Positions 8,957 through 18,319 of a DNA stretch of 49,101 bases are shown piece by piece. Source of the DNA: Anaerolineales bacterium (GTDB taxonomy: Bacteria; Chloroflexota; Anaerolineae; Anaerolineales; UBA4823); assembly GCA_016932955.1 (NCBI GenBank), contig JAFGBV010000023.1:1-49101 (forward strand), read 5' to 3'. Each line of letters begins with the position of its first letter. The stretch's first letter is position 1. The translations under genes and the position numbers were made by a program. The notes beneath the pieces were generated by a model. The model was not told where the DNA came from. It saw nothing but the letters and a program-made list of their open reading frames with translations, and searched no databases.

Positions 8957-9513
8957 TATTTGGTGAGCGCATTCGTTTCCGCTCGATCGAGCGCGAGGAC
9001 CTGCCACATTTTGTCGCCTGGTTCAATGACCCCGAAGTTCGCGCTGGTTTGGGGCTCTATCTGCCGCTTTCGCAGGTTGAAGAAGAAGCTTGGTTTGATG
9101 ATCTCCAGAAACGCGCACCAGATGAGCGCCCATTATCAATCGAGGTGCGTCAGTCTTCAACCGCTGGGGATGATGGCTGGATTCTGATTGGCGACTGTGG
9201 CCTCTTAAATATCGACCAGCGCAACCGCAGCGCTGAATTGGGTATTATGATCGGCGATAAAACCTTCTGGAACCGCGGTTATGGCACAGAGGCGGTGCGC
9301 CTGCTGGTTAAGCATGGATTTCAAACGCTGAATTTGCATCGCATCTTCCTGCGCGTGTTCGAGACGAACCCGCGTGCCATCCGTTCTTATGAGAAGGCTG
9401 GCTTTGTCTCTGAAGGACGCCAGCGCCAGGCTGAATTTCGCGGGGGCAAGTATATCGATGTTATCGTGATGAGCATGCTTGACTCGGAATATGACCATGC
9501 CGGAGCTTCCTGA
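8953..9513 (+). CDS. GNAT acetyltransferase, RimJ/RimL type
   Basis: A 186-residue N-acetyltransferase of the GNAT superfamily. The acetyl-CoA pyrophosphate loop is seen at NRGYGTEAVR, preceded by an ELGIMIGD strand and followed by the FETNPRAIRSYEKAGF helix-strand typical of RimJ/RimL-like enzymes. Substrate could be a protein N-terminus, an amino acid or an antibiotic; the sequence does not decide. ATG 8953 overlaps the meaB stop (ATGA), and the 3' end overlaps mutM by 17 bases. Linkage to meaB is probably operon packing, not shared function. Confidence 0.85.
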   Translation: MIFGERIRFRSIEREDLPHFVAWFNDPEVRAGLGLYLPLSQVEEEAWFDDLQKRAPDERPLSIEVRQSSTAGDDGWILIGDCGLLNIDQRNRSAELGIMIGDKTFWNRGYGTEAVRLLVKHGFQTLNLHRIFLRVFETNPRAIRSYEKAGFVSEGRQRQAEFRGGKYIDVIVMSMLDSEYDHAGAS

Positions 9514-10318
9514 GGTCGAGACGATTGCTCGCAACCTGCGTCAGGGCGGAGATGATATCCCCTCACTGGTCGGGCAGCGTATCTGTGCGGTGCGCTTGTT
9601 CTGGGAGCGTGCATTGTACAAACCTTCTCCCACAGAGTTTATTCAGCAGATTATTGGCCAATCCATCCTTGCCATTGGGCGGCGCGCCAAATTCCTGGTT
9701 TTTTCATTATCCACCGATACCTTGCTCATCCATCTGCGGATGAGTGGAGACTTATTGCTCCGCCCTGTCGCTGCGCCTCTGTTAACCCATGACCGCCTCG
9801 TCCTGGACTTAACGAGCGGCTTCAGTCTCATCTTCAACGACCCGCGTAAGTTTGGGCGCCTCTGGTTGACATCTCATCCCGAAAAGATTCTGGGAAAACT
9901 GGGACCTGAACCTTTCGATGAATCGTTGACCGCTGCTGACTTCTACCAGCGCCTGCATGCCACGCGCCGCCAGATCAAGCCCTTGTTGATGGATCAAAAC
10001 TTTCTGGCAGGGATGGGCAATATCTACACCGATGAGGCGTTGCATTTGGCTGGCATACACCCATTGGCGCGTTCAGACTCACTTTCTTTGGCGCAGGCTG
10101 AGCGATTGCTGGATAGTATCCGCCAGGTGCTCCAGGATGGCATCCGGCGCAACGGCGCCAGCATTGATTGGGTCTATCGCGGCGGCGATTTTCAGAATTA
10201 TTTTCGTGTTTACCAGCGCACCGGCGCCCCCTGCCCGGTTTGTGGTACGCCGGTCGAACGTATCGTGATTGGTCAGCGTGGCACACATTACTGCCCCGCC
10301 TGTCAAAAGATTGACTGA
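9497..10318 (+). CDS. mutM: Formamidopyrimidine-DNA glycosylase MutM (Fpg)
   Basis: Base-excision repair enzyme that removes 8-oxoguanine and ring-opened purines and nicks the abasic site. The 273-residue protein starts with MPELPEVET, giving the catalytic Pro2 and Glu3 after Met removal; a conserved lysine lies in GRRAKFL (Lys65). The H2TH region contains the motif LAGMGNIYTDEAL. The C-terminal zinc finger has Cys246, Cys249, Cys266 and Cys269 with C-x2-C-x16-C-x2-C spacing. The start at 9497 is fixed by the need for Pro at position 2, although the frame opens earlier, within the acetyltransferase gene. Confidence 0.97.
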   Translation: MPELPEVETIARNLRQGGDDIPSLVGQRICAVRLFWERALYKPSPTEFIQQIIGQSILAIGRRAKFLVFSLSTDTLLIHLRMSGDLLLRPVAAPLLTHDRLVLDLTSGFSLIFNDPRKFGRLWLTSHPEKILGKLGPEPFDESLTAADFYQRLHATRRQIKPLLMDQNFLAGMGNIYTDEALHLAGIHPLARSDSLSLAQAERLLDSIRQVLQDGIRRNGASIDWVYRGGDFQNYFRVYQRTGAPCPVCGTPVERIVIGQRGTHYCPACQKID

Positions 10319-10332
10319 GGAGACGAGTTTCT

Positions 10333-11013
10333 ATGACAACAACAGGGATTATATTGATGGCCGTGTTCAGTGCTGCGATCGGCTTCCTGTTGGGAGGGCT
10401 GGTTGTCAAGCTGAGTAAGAGGGAAGCCAAATCTCCCAAAGGTCTAGATACTCTTCCAAGCCCGGATGGCGCGCCTTCTCAATTTGAAGAAGACGTCCGG
10501 CTGATGCGCGATCGGCGAAGCCATTCTCTGTTGATCGAGATAAGCGGGAAGCTTTTTCACCATGCCTCACAGCTTGATACAGCATCTCACCAGCGCGTTC
10601 GTGCAGTATTGAACGACTTGCAGCCCTGGCTTGAGCCGGGAGCACAGTCGAAACCAACCTCAGCACCGGTTGCAGAAACGCCGCTCCCATTCGTACAGAC
10701 GCCCGAAGTGACCGTTAAGCCGGTGAACACAAATATCATTGATGCCGCCGCCAGAGCACTTTCGTCCCCCAGCACACCACCGCCGCAGTATAAAAGCATT
10801 GCCGCACAGATCAATGATATCCTGCAGGAAATGATCAAGGGTACAGCGATTGCGGAGCATGGCGTGTTCATCTCCGAAAGCCCAGACAAGGGCGTGATTG
10901 TACATGTTGGTCAGGAGAGTTTTCCTGGTGTTGATGCGGTTCCTTATCCCAAGATACGCGATCTGATCCGTCAGGCGGCGGGGGAGTGGGAGCGGCGCAC
11001 GAAAAGAGTATAA
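10333..11013 (+). CDS. Membrane-anchored protein of unknown function
   Basis: Not recognised. The 226 residues begin with one hydrophobic helix (about 5-27, GIILMAVFSAAIGFLLGGLVV) followed by basic residues, so the rest is probably cytoplasmic. A charged helical part (50-100) leads to a Pro/Ala/Thr-rich linker (103-155), then a small folded-looking domain (157-226) with GVFISESPDKGVIVHVGQ. It follows mutM by 14 bases with a GAGGAGA site before ATG 10333 and is the last gene of this operon. The arrangement suggests a tethered small domain, but no function can be assigned. Confidence 0.75.
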   Translation: MTTTGIILMAVFSAAIGFLLGGLVVKLSKREAKSPKGLDTLPSPDGAPSQFEEDVRLMRDRRSHSLLIEISGKLFHHASQLDTASHQRVRAVLNDLQPWLEPGAQSKPTSAPVAETPLPFVQTPEVTVKPVNTNIIDAAARALSSPSTPPPQYKSIAAQINDILQEMIKGTAIAEHGVFISESPDKGVIVHVGQESFPGVDAVPYPKIRDLIRQAAGEWERRTKRV

Positions 11014-11050
11014 TATCTTGCGTATTTATATAATAACGCAATATATTATA
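11009..11050. terminator. AT-rich inverted repeat between convergent genes
   Basis: Arms 11009-11023 and 11036-11050 pair over 15 positions with one mismatch around a 12-base loop. The dyad sits between two convergent genes, and the AT-rich outer arms give T-rich tracts on both strands. A bidirectional terminator is likely. Confidence 0.6.
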
Positions 11051-11067
11051 TAAAACATCCTCCGAAT

Positions 11068-12132
11068 TTACAGTTTTTGGCCTGGAATGTAGCGCTCGAA
11101 CTCTGCGTTCAGCTTTTGTTCTAAAGCCTGCCGTTCCTCTACTGTTAGAAAGGCGGCTCTGGCGGCGGATAGCACGCGCTCCTTCAATACGCTCAGGGAG
11201 AAGCCTAGCTCTTCGCATGCAAGGCGATATTCGTTGCTCAGCGTGATTTGTGAGATGCTGGGGTCATCCGTGTTCACGGTGACATTCAAACCGGCTGTAA
11301 GCATCTGCGCCAGTGGATGCACCTTGAGCGCGGGGACAACCCCAGATTGGTAATTGCTGGTGATGCATACTTCAAACGGGATGTTCACATCGTTTGCCAG
11401 GCTGACTGCCATTGGGTCTTCCATCACGCGCACACCATGCCCGATCCGGTCAGCTTTTAAATTGACAATCGCCTCGGCAACGTTGCCTGCCCCGCTCCAT
11501 TCCCCGGCATGGATGGTAAGGCGTAGCCCAGCTTTTTTGGCTTCCGCGAATATGCCCGTAAACGGCAGTGCGGAGTAATTTGTTTCGTTCCCTGCCAGGT
11601 CCAGCCCTACGATGCCCTGCGACATGCGATCTACTGCTAGTTGGATCACTCGCTCGCCGAGCTCAACTGCTTCATGGCGGTTGAGGCTGGCGATTAGCCG
11701 CACCACGATATCGTTTTCCTGGCAAGCCTGCTGTGTGCCCTCAATAACCCAATCCATCACTTCTGCAAGCGAGAAGTCCTGCGATTTGCTCAGGGCAACA
11801 GGTGTAAAGCGCAGTTCCATGTAGCGCACGTTGTCTGCGGCTGCATCGGCAATTGCCTCGCGTGCCAGCCGCCCAATGATCTCTGGCGAGCGATAGAACA
11901 GGCGCAGTGTTTCAAACTTAGAGAGAAAGTTGGAATAGGTATAGGGCTCGGCTTCGTTCACCTGCACGAGCCCTCTCAATTGCCCGGTGTTGATAATGCT
12001 CAATCCGTGAGAGCGCGCCACTTCCACCAGTGTTGCCAGGCGCAAAGACCCCTCAAGGTGGCGGTGCAATTCCACCTTCGGTAGGGCGTGATAAAACTCG
12101 TAAGATCGCTCTGGTGCTGGGTTGCGGTTCAA
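11068..12132 (-). CDS. add: Adenosine deaminase
   Basis: Zinc hydrolase of purine salvage, converting (deoxy)adenosine to (deoxy)inosine. The 354 residues show all active-site elements: HRHLEGS with metal ligands His23 and His25, HAGE with ligand His208 and catalytic Glu211, GHGVR with His232, and NTDDP with Asp289/Asp290. Length matches bacterial Add. The related aminodeoxyfutalosine or adenine deaminases are possible alternatives within the same fold. The gene is 102 bases downstream of secA on the same strand. A short inverted repeat (12143-12148/12156-12161) precedes the start. Confidence 0.93.
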   Translation of the reverse strand: MNRNPAPERSYEFYHALPKVELHRHLEGSLRLATLVEVARSHGLSIINTGQLRGLVQVNEAEPYTYSNFLSKFETLRLFYRSPEIIGRLAREAIADAAADNVRYMELRFTPVALSKSQDFSLAEVMDWVIEGTQQACQENDIVVRLIASLNRHEAVELGERVIQLAVDRMSQGIVGLDLAGNETNYSALPFTGIFAEAKKAGLRLTIHAGEWSGAGNVAEAIVNLKADRIGHGVRVMEDPMAVSLANDVNIPFEVCITSNYQSGVVPALKVHPLAQMLTAGLNVTVNTDDPSISQITLSNEYRLACEELGFSLSVLKERVLSAARAAFLTVEERQALEQKLNAEFERYIPGQKL

Positions 12133-12159
12133 TAGCTTCTCTCGTGACCTGATTTGTCA

Positions 12160-12199
12160 CGGCGTTGGTGTGCGAAGTGAAGCCCACTGACCAACACCG
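12160..12199 (-). other. Imperfect hairpin between secA and add
   Basis: Arms 12160-12169 and 12190-12199 match at nine of ten positions. No T-run follows on the reverse strand, so it could be a weak terminator or a processing site. Read-through from secA into add is possible. Confidence 0.35.
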
Positions 12200-12234
12200 C
12201 GATTAAGCGTACCACAAAACCTGAAATTATGGAA

Positions 12235-15200
12235 CTATCTCCGTCGCCTGCGACGTTTTTGACTTTTACTCAGGCCTTCCATTGCCTGACGTTGCGTAGG
12301 TTCTGTTTCTTGCTCCTGGGGTTCGCCCTCGAGCTGCTCTTCTGGCAACTCATCCTGTGCTTCGATGGTATCTGATTCCGTATCCAGTTGCTGGTCTGTA
12401 GTGCCGCGCCGCGCCTCAGTTTGCAATGCGCTTAAATCACGCGGCCGGTAGGTAAACATTCGCGTGATAACACCAGAGCGCATATTACTGAGTAGTTCCT
12501 GAAATAACGCCGATGCCTTACTCTTATACTCTACCAGTGGGTCGCGTTGTGCATAGGCTTCCAATCCAATGGAAACGCGTAAAGCCTCCATCTGGGTGAG
12601 ATATTCCACCCAAAGCTCGCTGATCACGCTGAGCAGCAGTTGCCGGTAAATGACCGTCAGCGCCATGCGTCCTAACGCGTTGATCACCAGGCCGATCTGC
12701 TCCTTCTCCAGTGCTTGCAGGGGTTGGGTGCCTAATGCGCGGCAGGACTCCTCCCCCAGTATATTACACAAACGGGTGCGCATGTTCTCATCGATTTCTG
12801 CCAGGCTGAGCTTTGCCAGGCGTGAAAACTCGCTCAACCCCCAGGCGTTACGGATCACCGACTGCGCTTTTTCCAGGTGTTGCAGAACCTCATCTGCTAT
12901 GGCGTCCAGGTCGCGTTGTGCAAGCAGCTCAGCAGCAAAGTAGATATAGACCAGCCGGGTGGTGCGTTGGATAACGCGTCGGTGGGTCTTTTTATCAAAC
13001 GTAGCGCGGGTGCCTTGTGGCATCATCCCCAGCAGCGCAGTCAGGTGATCAGTTGTGATGGATCCCTGAATCTTGCCCAATGCAGAGTCCAAATCTTTGC
13101 CGATCAGTCCAGATGCAGAACCGGAGCCGTTGCCCAGCAAATGTTCACGGCGTTTGTTAAGCACACTTTCTATTGCTGTGATGACCTGGCGTGAGAGCTC
13201 ATCCCAATCTGTTGAAGGTACCTGTGCGCTGTTCAGCTCGAGCGATTCTTCCAGCCTGCGTTCCACCGCACCGAGCAAACGCACGATTGCCTGGTTGGCA
13301 AGGGCGTTCTCCACTTGCGTTTGCACATTGTCCTTCACCTTGCGGGGATCATCGCGTAACAGGCGCTGCTCTTCAGCGGTGAGACGGATGGGCACATGCA
13401 TCTCGCTGGATATTTCATCCTGGATCTGTCGTGGGCTGCGCTGCTCGCCTTCTTCCCCTTCGCCCAGGCTTAGTCCTTCGAAAATGGTATCCAACGTTTC
13501 CAGGCGCTCGTTGATCTGGTTCTCCAGGCGGCTGCGAGTGGTTTCCAGCAGCGTTTCCACCACATTCAGCAAGTGCTTTTCTTCTGCCTTGAGTGCCCTC
13601 TCGGCGACCTCCAGCAAAGCCTGCCTGAGATCTTCCACCTTACTGTAGGTTTTAGTGGTAAGGTAATCCAGCAACAATTGCAGTGAGTAAGATGGAAATA
13701 CCGTATATCCGATCGAGAGGGGAGGCTGTATTTGGTCGAGCCAGGCGAGTAGTTTCCAGGGGCCTGCCTCGTCTTTGAGCGCATCAGGGACGCGTTGGAG
13801 CACTTCTGTGCGCAGTATTTCGGTTACATCTTCGCTTAAATCGTCTTTTGTGAAAATGCGATCACGTTGTGCATAGATGCGCTGGCGCTGCTGGTTGAGG
13901 ACATCATCATATTCCAGCAGGTGTTTGCGGGTATCGAAGTTGGCGCCTTCCACTCGCGTTTGCGACCCCTCAACCAGACGCGACACCAGGCCCATTTCCA
14001 TCGGTACTGCATCATCGATGCGCATGCGTTTCATCAAGCCCTCGGCTTGGTCTCCGCCAAAACGAACCATGAGTTCATCTTGCAATGAGAGATAGAAGCG
14101 AGATGAGCCAGGATCTCCCTGGCGTGAGGAACGGCCGCGGAGCTGGTTATCGATGCGGCGGGCTTCATGTCGTTCAGACCCAATCACAGCCAGGCCTTGC
14201 AGATTGCGCACGCGCTGTTCTTCCTCCGTATGTTTCCAGAAAGGGATGATGTTCTCCGCGGCCTTCAAACCGACATCAAACTGGTTGTAAAGGATATTGG
14301 AAATCTGTTGCCATTCATCTTGCATGCCCCGCTGGTCATACTTCTCGATCAGGTTTACCCGGATTGTCTGGAAGTGGGCAGCTGTGTCGCCATTGACAGG
14401 CGCCTGGAACGTCTCACCGTGCAGGATGATGTTCAATAATGCCTGGAGCATATCAGCGTTCGATAGGCCATAGGGGTTTTCCAGGCCATTGTTCCTCAAA
14501 TAACGCTTGATGTATGCAACGATATCTTCATCTAGTTCGCCGCCAAGTTTGATATCGACACCGCGCCCGGCCATATTGGTGGCAATCGTCACTGCCCCCA
14601 GCGCACCCGCCCCAGCGATCACGCGGCTCTCTTGTGTATGCTCGCGGGCATTGAGTACTTTGTGAGGAATGCCTCCTTGGAAGCAGGCTTTAAGGCGCTG
14701 CTCGTAGGCGGGTTGTAGGCCAAGCAGGTTCAAGAGGCGGGATAAGTTTCCTGGATCTTCTGGGTTTGTGGAAATTTCCAGCTCGCGCGCCATCTTGCGC
14801 AACTCGGCTTGTTGCAATGTGTCTAATGGCGCATTCAGTGGCTGAAGTTCTTCGACCAGGCGACCATCTTCCTGGCGTTGGTGCTTTTCCAGCCACACAT
14901 TGCGCATTGTCATCACCTGTGCCAGGCGGCGTAAGGGTTCTGCGCGCAAACGATTGGACAACTGATCTGACATCTCGACTGAGGTTGTGCCAACCAGCAC
15001 AGGGCGCCCAAGTGCGTGGTAATGCAGGATCTCAGCCACGGCAGCACGGAATTTCATCTCTTGCGTGCGATATACCACATCTGGATAGTCTTTACGCTGC
15101 CAGTAAACCGGCTTTTTCTCCGCATCATCTTTATGCACGTAGCAATGGTATTTGTAACCCTCCTCATCGCGATCTTCCATTACCACAAGACCAGACTCAG

Positions 15201-16506
15201 TCTGGGAGGCACGGTATTCTAGATTGGTAGGGATGGCCAAGACATCTAGCTTGTAGATTTTATCGAATTCCTCCGCCTCGGTGATGGCGGTGCCGCTCAT
15301 GCCGGCCAGTTTTTCGTACATGCGGAAGTAGTTCTGAATGGTGATCGTGGCATAGGTCACATTCTCAGATTGTACCCGCACCCCTTCCTTGGCCTCTACT
15401 GCCTGGTGGAGGCCGTCAGACCAGCGGCGCCCGGGCATCAGGCGCCCGGTGAATTCGTCGATGATGATGACTTTGCCACCCTGCACCAGGTACTCTTTGT
15501 TGCGTTTGAACAGGTGCTGGGCGCGCAAGGCCTGCTCCAGGAATCCGATTAATCGCGCCTGTTCGGGGGTCACATCTTCTGGGCGGTCAGGATCGCGTAG
15601 TGGAATGCCTAGCAAATCCTCCACATGGGCCTCGCCAATCTCCGTGAGGGTCACATTTCGGTCGCGCTCGCTGATCTCGTAATCCTCGTCACGCAACTGC
15701 CGCACCACCTGGGCCATGCGCGTATACCATTCTGCATCATCGTGCGCGGGACCAGAAATGATGAGCGGTGTGCGTGCTTCGTCGACCAGGACATTATCGA
15801 CTTCATCGACGATGGCGTAGTAGTGCCCGCGCTGCACACGGTCATCCATACGCATGGTCATGTTGTCGCGCAGGTAGTCAAAGCCAAATTCGCTATTGGT
15901 GCCATAGGTGATGTCGGCAGTGTAAGCCTCCACGCGCGGCACCATACGCAGTTGATTCTGGTCTTCGTGGGGAGATTCGCGTTGCAGATCTACCAGGAAA
16001 GCCTTTTTCCCATTTTCTGTGCGTGCCGCCATCTGTAACACACCCACGCTCATCCCCATTGCATCGTAAATACGTCCCATCCAGCGGGCGTCGCGGCGCG
16101 CCAGGTAATCATTGACGGTGATGAGATGTACCCCGCGCCCGGTCAGGGCGTTTAGGTAGAGCGGTAGTGTGGCAACCAGTGTTTTGCCCTCACCGGTGCG
16201 CATCTCAGCAATTTTCCCCCTGTGCAGGGTGATGCCTCCAACGAGCTGGACATCGTAATGGCGTAAGCCAAGGGTGCGCTTGCTGGCTTCGCGCACAGCA
16301 GCGAAAGCTTCTGGCAGCAAATCTTCCAGCGTTTCACCAGCCTGCAGGCGAGCGCGGAATTCAGCGGTTTTGGCTTTTAGCGCTTCATCACTCAGCGCCT
16401 CAAACTGCCCTTCCAGCGCATTCACCTGGGCCACTGTGCCAGATAACTTCTCGATCGTCTTTTTGTTGGGGTCGCCCCCAAAGAGCGTGACAAATTTCTT
16501 GAGCAT
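12235..16506 (-). CDS. secA: Preprotein translocase ATPase SecA, strongly enlarged
   Basis: Motor of the Sec pathway that drives unfolded preproteins through SecYEG. At 1423 residues it far exceeds the usual 800-900. Core parts are intact: Walker A MRTGEGKT (102-109), the DEAD-like VDEVDNVLVDEARTPL (233-248), NBD1/PPXD signature EFTGRLMPGRRWS (351-363), NATNMAGRG-type motif (642-649) and GSERHEARRIDNQLRGRSSRQGDPG in NBD2. Extra sequence appears in NBD2 (about 521-610 and 657-768) and as roughly 300 residues between the scaffold helix (856-881) and the WVEYL...QRDPLVEY segment (1299-1327). The tail is acidic then ends KRRRRRR, with no Cys/His zinc motif. ATG 16506 is preferred over TTG 16512 because AAGG lies just upstream. 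Confidence 0.95.
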   Translation of the reverse strand: MLKKFVTLFGGDPNKKTIEKLSGTVAQVNALEGQFEALSDEALKAKTAEFRARLQAGETLEDLLPEAFAAVREASKRTLGLRHYDVQLVGGITLHRGKIAEMRTGEGKTLVATLPLYLNALTGRGVHLITVNDYLARRDARWMGRIYDAMGMSVGVLQMAARTENGKKAFLVDLQRESPHEDQNQLRMVPRVEAYTADITYGTNSEFGFDYLRDNMTMRMDDRVQRGHYYAIVDEVDNVLVDEARTPLIISGPAHDDAEWYTRMAQVVRQLRDEDYEISERDRNVTLTEIGEAHVEDLLGIPLRDPDRPEDVTPEQARLIGFLEQALRAQHLFKRNKEYLVQGGKVIIIDEFTGRLMPGRRWSDGLHQAVEAKEGVRVQSENVTYATITIQNYFRMYEKLAGMSGTAITEAEEFDKIYKLDVLAIPTNLEYRASQTESGLVVMEDRDEEGYKYHCYVHKDDAEKKPVYWQRKDYPDVVYRTQEMKFRAAVAEILHYHALGRPVLVGTTSVEMSDQLSNRLRAEPLRRLAQVMTMRNVWLEKHQRQEDGRLVEELQPLNAPLDTLQQAELRKMARELEISTNPEDPGNLSRLLNLLGLQPAYEQRLKACFQGGIPHKVLNAREHTQESRVIAGAGALGAVTIATNMAGRGVDIKLGGELDEDIVAYIKRYLRNNGLENPYGLSNADMLQALLNIILHGETFQAPVNGDTAAHFQTIRVNLIEKYDQRGMQDEWQQISNILYNQFDVGLKAAENIIPFWKHTEEEQRVRNLQGLAVIGSERHEARRIDNQLRGRSSRQGDPGSSRFYLSLQDELMVRFGGDQAEGLMKRMRIDDAVPMEMGLVSRLVEGSQTRVEGANFDTRKHLLEYDDVLNQQRQRIYAQRDRIFTKDDLSEDVTEILRTEVLQRVPDALKDEAGPWKLLAWLDQIQPPLSIGYTVFPSYSLQLLLDYLTTKTYSKVEDLRQALLEVAERALKAEEKHLLNVVETLLETTRSRLENQINERLETLDTIFEGLSLGEGEEGEQRSPRQIQDEISSEMHVPIRLTAEEQRLLRDDPRKVKDNVQTQVENALANQAIVRLLGAVERRLEESLELNSAQVPSTDWDELSRQVITAIESVLNKRREHLLGNGSGSASGLIGKDLDSALGKIQGSITTDHLTALLGMMPQGTRATFDKKTHRRVIQRTTRLVYIYFAAELLAQRDLDAIADEVLQHLEKAQSVIRNAWGLSEFSRLAKLSLAEIDENMRTRLCNILGEESCRALGTQPLQALEKEQIGLVINALGRMALTVIYRQLLLSVISELWVEYLTQMEALRVSIGLEAYAQRDPLVEYKSKASALFQELLSNMRSGVITRMFTYRPRDLSALQTEARRGTTDQQLDTESDTIEAQDELPEEQLEGEPQEQETEPTQRQAMEGLSKSQKRRRRRR

Positions 16507-16526
16507 AATCAACCTTCTGGGGGTCG

Positions 16527-16557
16527 ATTATAGCACATGGATTCTTAAATCTGGCAA
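16527..16557 (-). promoter_or_regulatory. Candidate secA promoter with extended -10
   Basis: The reverse strand reads TGCTATAAT (16535 to 16527), an extended -10 box, with TTGCCA at 16557-16552 and a 19-base spacer. The predicted transcript starts near 16520, leaving a leader of about 14 bases that carries the AAGG ribosome site. Confidence 0.6.
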
Positions 16558-16578
16558 GCGATGCCGTAAATTGTGTGA

Positions 16579-16608
16579 GCGTGTAGCATACACCATCATG
16601 CCACACGC
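16579..16608 (-). terminator. Hairpin after the Thr-Pro surface protein gene
   Basis: Arms 16579-16589 and 16598-16608 pair at ten of eleven positions with an eight-base loop, 24 bases past the stop codon at 16632. There is no clear T-run. It separates this operon from the secA promoter. Confidence 0.45.
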
Positions 16609-16631
16609 CCACAAAGACAACTCTGAATTTG

Positions 16632-18308
16632 TCAATCTTGTCGTTTGATGCGGTGGATCAGGGGCAGCAAGCAGATACTTGCCAGCCACCAGGCGCTGAC
16701 GGGCGAGGAGGATGATTGGGTGTTCTCTGGCGATGGCGCATGGCGCGGCGCATCAGGTGCGTGGCGTTCTGGTAGGGGGTGTTCTGGTAGGGATGGGATA
16801 AGGAAATCGGGTTCTTCCTCACCTGTGGTCGTAGGAGGCAATATCTCAATCGCATCCACTTCAGCGCCATCATTATCCGGCCAATTAATTGGCGAGACGA
16901 TGCGGATGCAGGGGTAAATGCCCACTGGGGCCAGTGCATCGATATCCACAGTGATTCCTGTGTTATTGTAGAGCGCTCCAAAAGGAACGGACTGGTTGTC
17001 CATTTCGGGATAAGCTCCGCCCAGGTGCCCGTTGTTGGCGGTGTTCCCGTCGCCCCAGTTGAACACCGTGTGCCAGGCGCTGCTGCCGCAGCTCCCACTG
17101 GGTCCGGTACCGACCTGCAAAGAGACCCGGTCGAGATCAATGAAGCTGGGCTGTGACGGATTTTCGCGCTCGTAATAAACTACATCTGGATCCGCATCTC
17201 CAACAGTAATATCGATCGGACTGTATCCCTCGGCAACAATATCGATGATTAACTCGCCTCCGCAAGGTAGCTCAGAGTAATAGCCGTCGGGTGGGCCGAT
17301 ATTGGGCTCGCCGGGGAACATATGGCCTGGGCAGGGTGGGGCAGGCAAAGTGGCTGTGGCAGTTGCTGTGGCGGTGGGCGTAACGGTACTGGTTCTGGTA
17401 GGGGTTGGTGTACGCGTGCTGGTTGCCGTTGCAGTAACGGTGGGGGTGTTGGTTGGTGTTCTGGTTGCTGTCGCCGTGGCGGTGTGGGTGGGGGTGAATG
17501 TGGGTGTGGCGGTATGGGTAGCAGTGTTGGTCGGTGTTGGGGTATGCGTTTTTGTGGGGGTATGGGTGTGGGTGGGGGTGCGCGTGAATGTGGCCGTCGG
17601 TGAAGGCGTTTGTGTTTCTGTTGGCTCTGGTGTGCGGGTGGGGGTAGATGTGTTGGTTGGGGCGCGCGTCTCAGTGGGTGTAAGGGTTTGAGTTGGAGAG
17701 GCGGCAGGTGTGAATGATGGAGTTGGTGAGGGGGTGGCGGTGTTGGTGGGAGGCACCGCAGTGTGGGTAGCTGTGGGCGTGTTGGTGCGTGTGCTGGGTG
17801 GGTTGGTGGAGGTTGGCGTGTTGGTGGTGATGGTGGGAACGCTCGCCACCGTAGATGTTGGGCTGGCTGTAGCTGTCGCAGTTTGGGTGGGTGTTCTGGT
17901 CAGTTGTCGCACAGCCTGCGTGGCTGTGGAACTGGGCTGCAGCGGTTCTGCGGTGCGTGAGGCGGTTGGCAAGGGCATTTGGGTTGGCCTGGGTGTGGCA
18001 GTAGGTGCATCCCAGAATCCTTCAGGAATTGTGACCACCTCGGGAATGGGGGTGCCCTCCTGGCGTAGAATTTCTACTGCCCGCTCATCCAGGGCAGGGA
18101 CAAAGATCATCTGCCAACGGCTGTAGTCAGCGGTCAGCCGTGAGCGCGTATCGCTTGCTGGCGGGTAACGCAGACCCAATGTAGAAAGCAATCCGCAGCC
18201 ATATAAAAGCAGCAGCACAAGCGGGGTAAGGATCAGCCAGCGGCCTAAGCCTCGCAAATCGGTCGCTTTATTCGCTTGTCTTTCATTAGGCTCTGCACTC
18301 ACAGCCAT
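16632..18308 (-). CDS. Surface-exposed protein with long Thr-Pro repeat stalk
   Basis: A 558-residue exported protein. An N-terminal hydrophobic segment (25-46) could be a signal anchor or, through LYGC with Cys38, a lipoprotein signal. Residues 101-320 are a low-complexity stalk of TPT, TATAT and TNTPT units, likely O-glycosylated and extended. A compact domain (about 323-500) with cysteines at PCPG, PCGG, GSCG and YPC follows, then an acidic Pro-rich linker and a C-terminal hydrophobic helix ending HRIKRQD, which would anchor it. Such Thr-Pro stalk proteins are common in Anaerolineae. It starts 11 bases after the receiver-PAS gene with GGAGG only two bases from the ATG, so it belongs to the sensor operon. 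Confidence 0.75.
   Translation of the reverse strand: MAVSAEPNERQANKATDLRGLGRWLILTPLVLLLLYGCGLLSTLGLRYPPASDTRSRLTADYSRWQMIFVPALDERAVEILRQEGTPIPEVVTIPEGFWDAPTATPRPTQMPLPTASRTAEPLQPSSTATQAVRQLTRTPTQTATATASPTSTVASVPTITTNTPTSTNPPSTRTNTPTATHTAVPPTNTATPSPTPSFTPAASPTQTLTPTETRAPTNTSTPTRTPEPTETQTPSPTATFTRTPTHTHTPTKTHTPTPTNTATHTATPTFTPTHTATATATRTPTNTPTVTATATSTRTPTPTRTSTVTPTATATATATLPAPPCPGHMFPGEPNIGPPDGYYSELPCGGELIIDIVAEGYSPIDITVGDADPDVVYYERENPSQPSFIDLDRVSLQVGTGPSGSCGSSAWHTVFNWGDGNTANNGHLGGAYPEMDNQSVPFGALYNNTGITVDIDALAPVGIYPCIRIVSPINWPDNDGAEVDAIEILPPTTTGEEEPDFLIPSLPEHPLPERHAPDAPRHAPSPENTQSSSSPVSAWWLASICLLPLIHRIKRQD
17349..18008 (-). repeat. Thr-Pro coding tandem degenerate repeat
   Basis: The segment encoding residues 101-320 of the surface protein consists of irregular short units, mostly 6-12 bases, that spell ACN/CCN codons on the reverse strand. 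The forward strand shows long GT-rich tracts. Units vary in third positions, so it is an old, diverged array and not a perfect minisatellite. Confidence 0.85.
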
Positions 18309-18319
18309 AGCCTCCTATG

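Noticed and set aside
17302..17691. Forward-strand open frame of Val, Gly and Ala repeats
   Set aside because: It is the reverse complement of the Thr-Pro repeat. Repeats alone keep it open.
17349..18008. Possible CRISPR array or minisatellite
   Set aside because: Units are short, irregular and in frame with a protein; there are no constant repeats with unique spacers of equal length.
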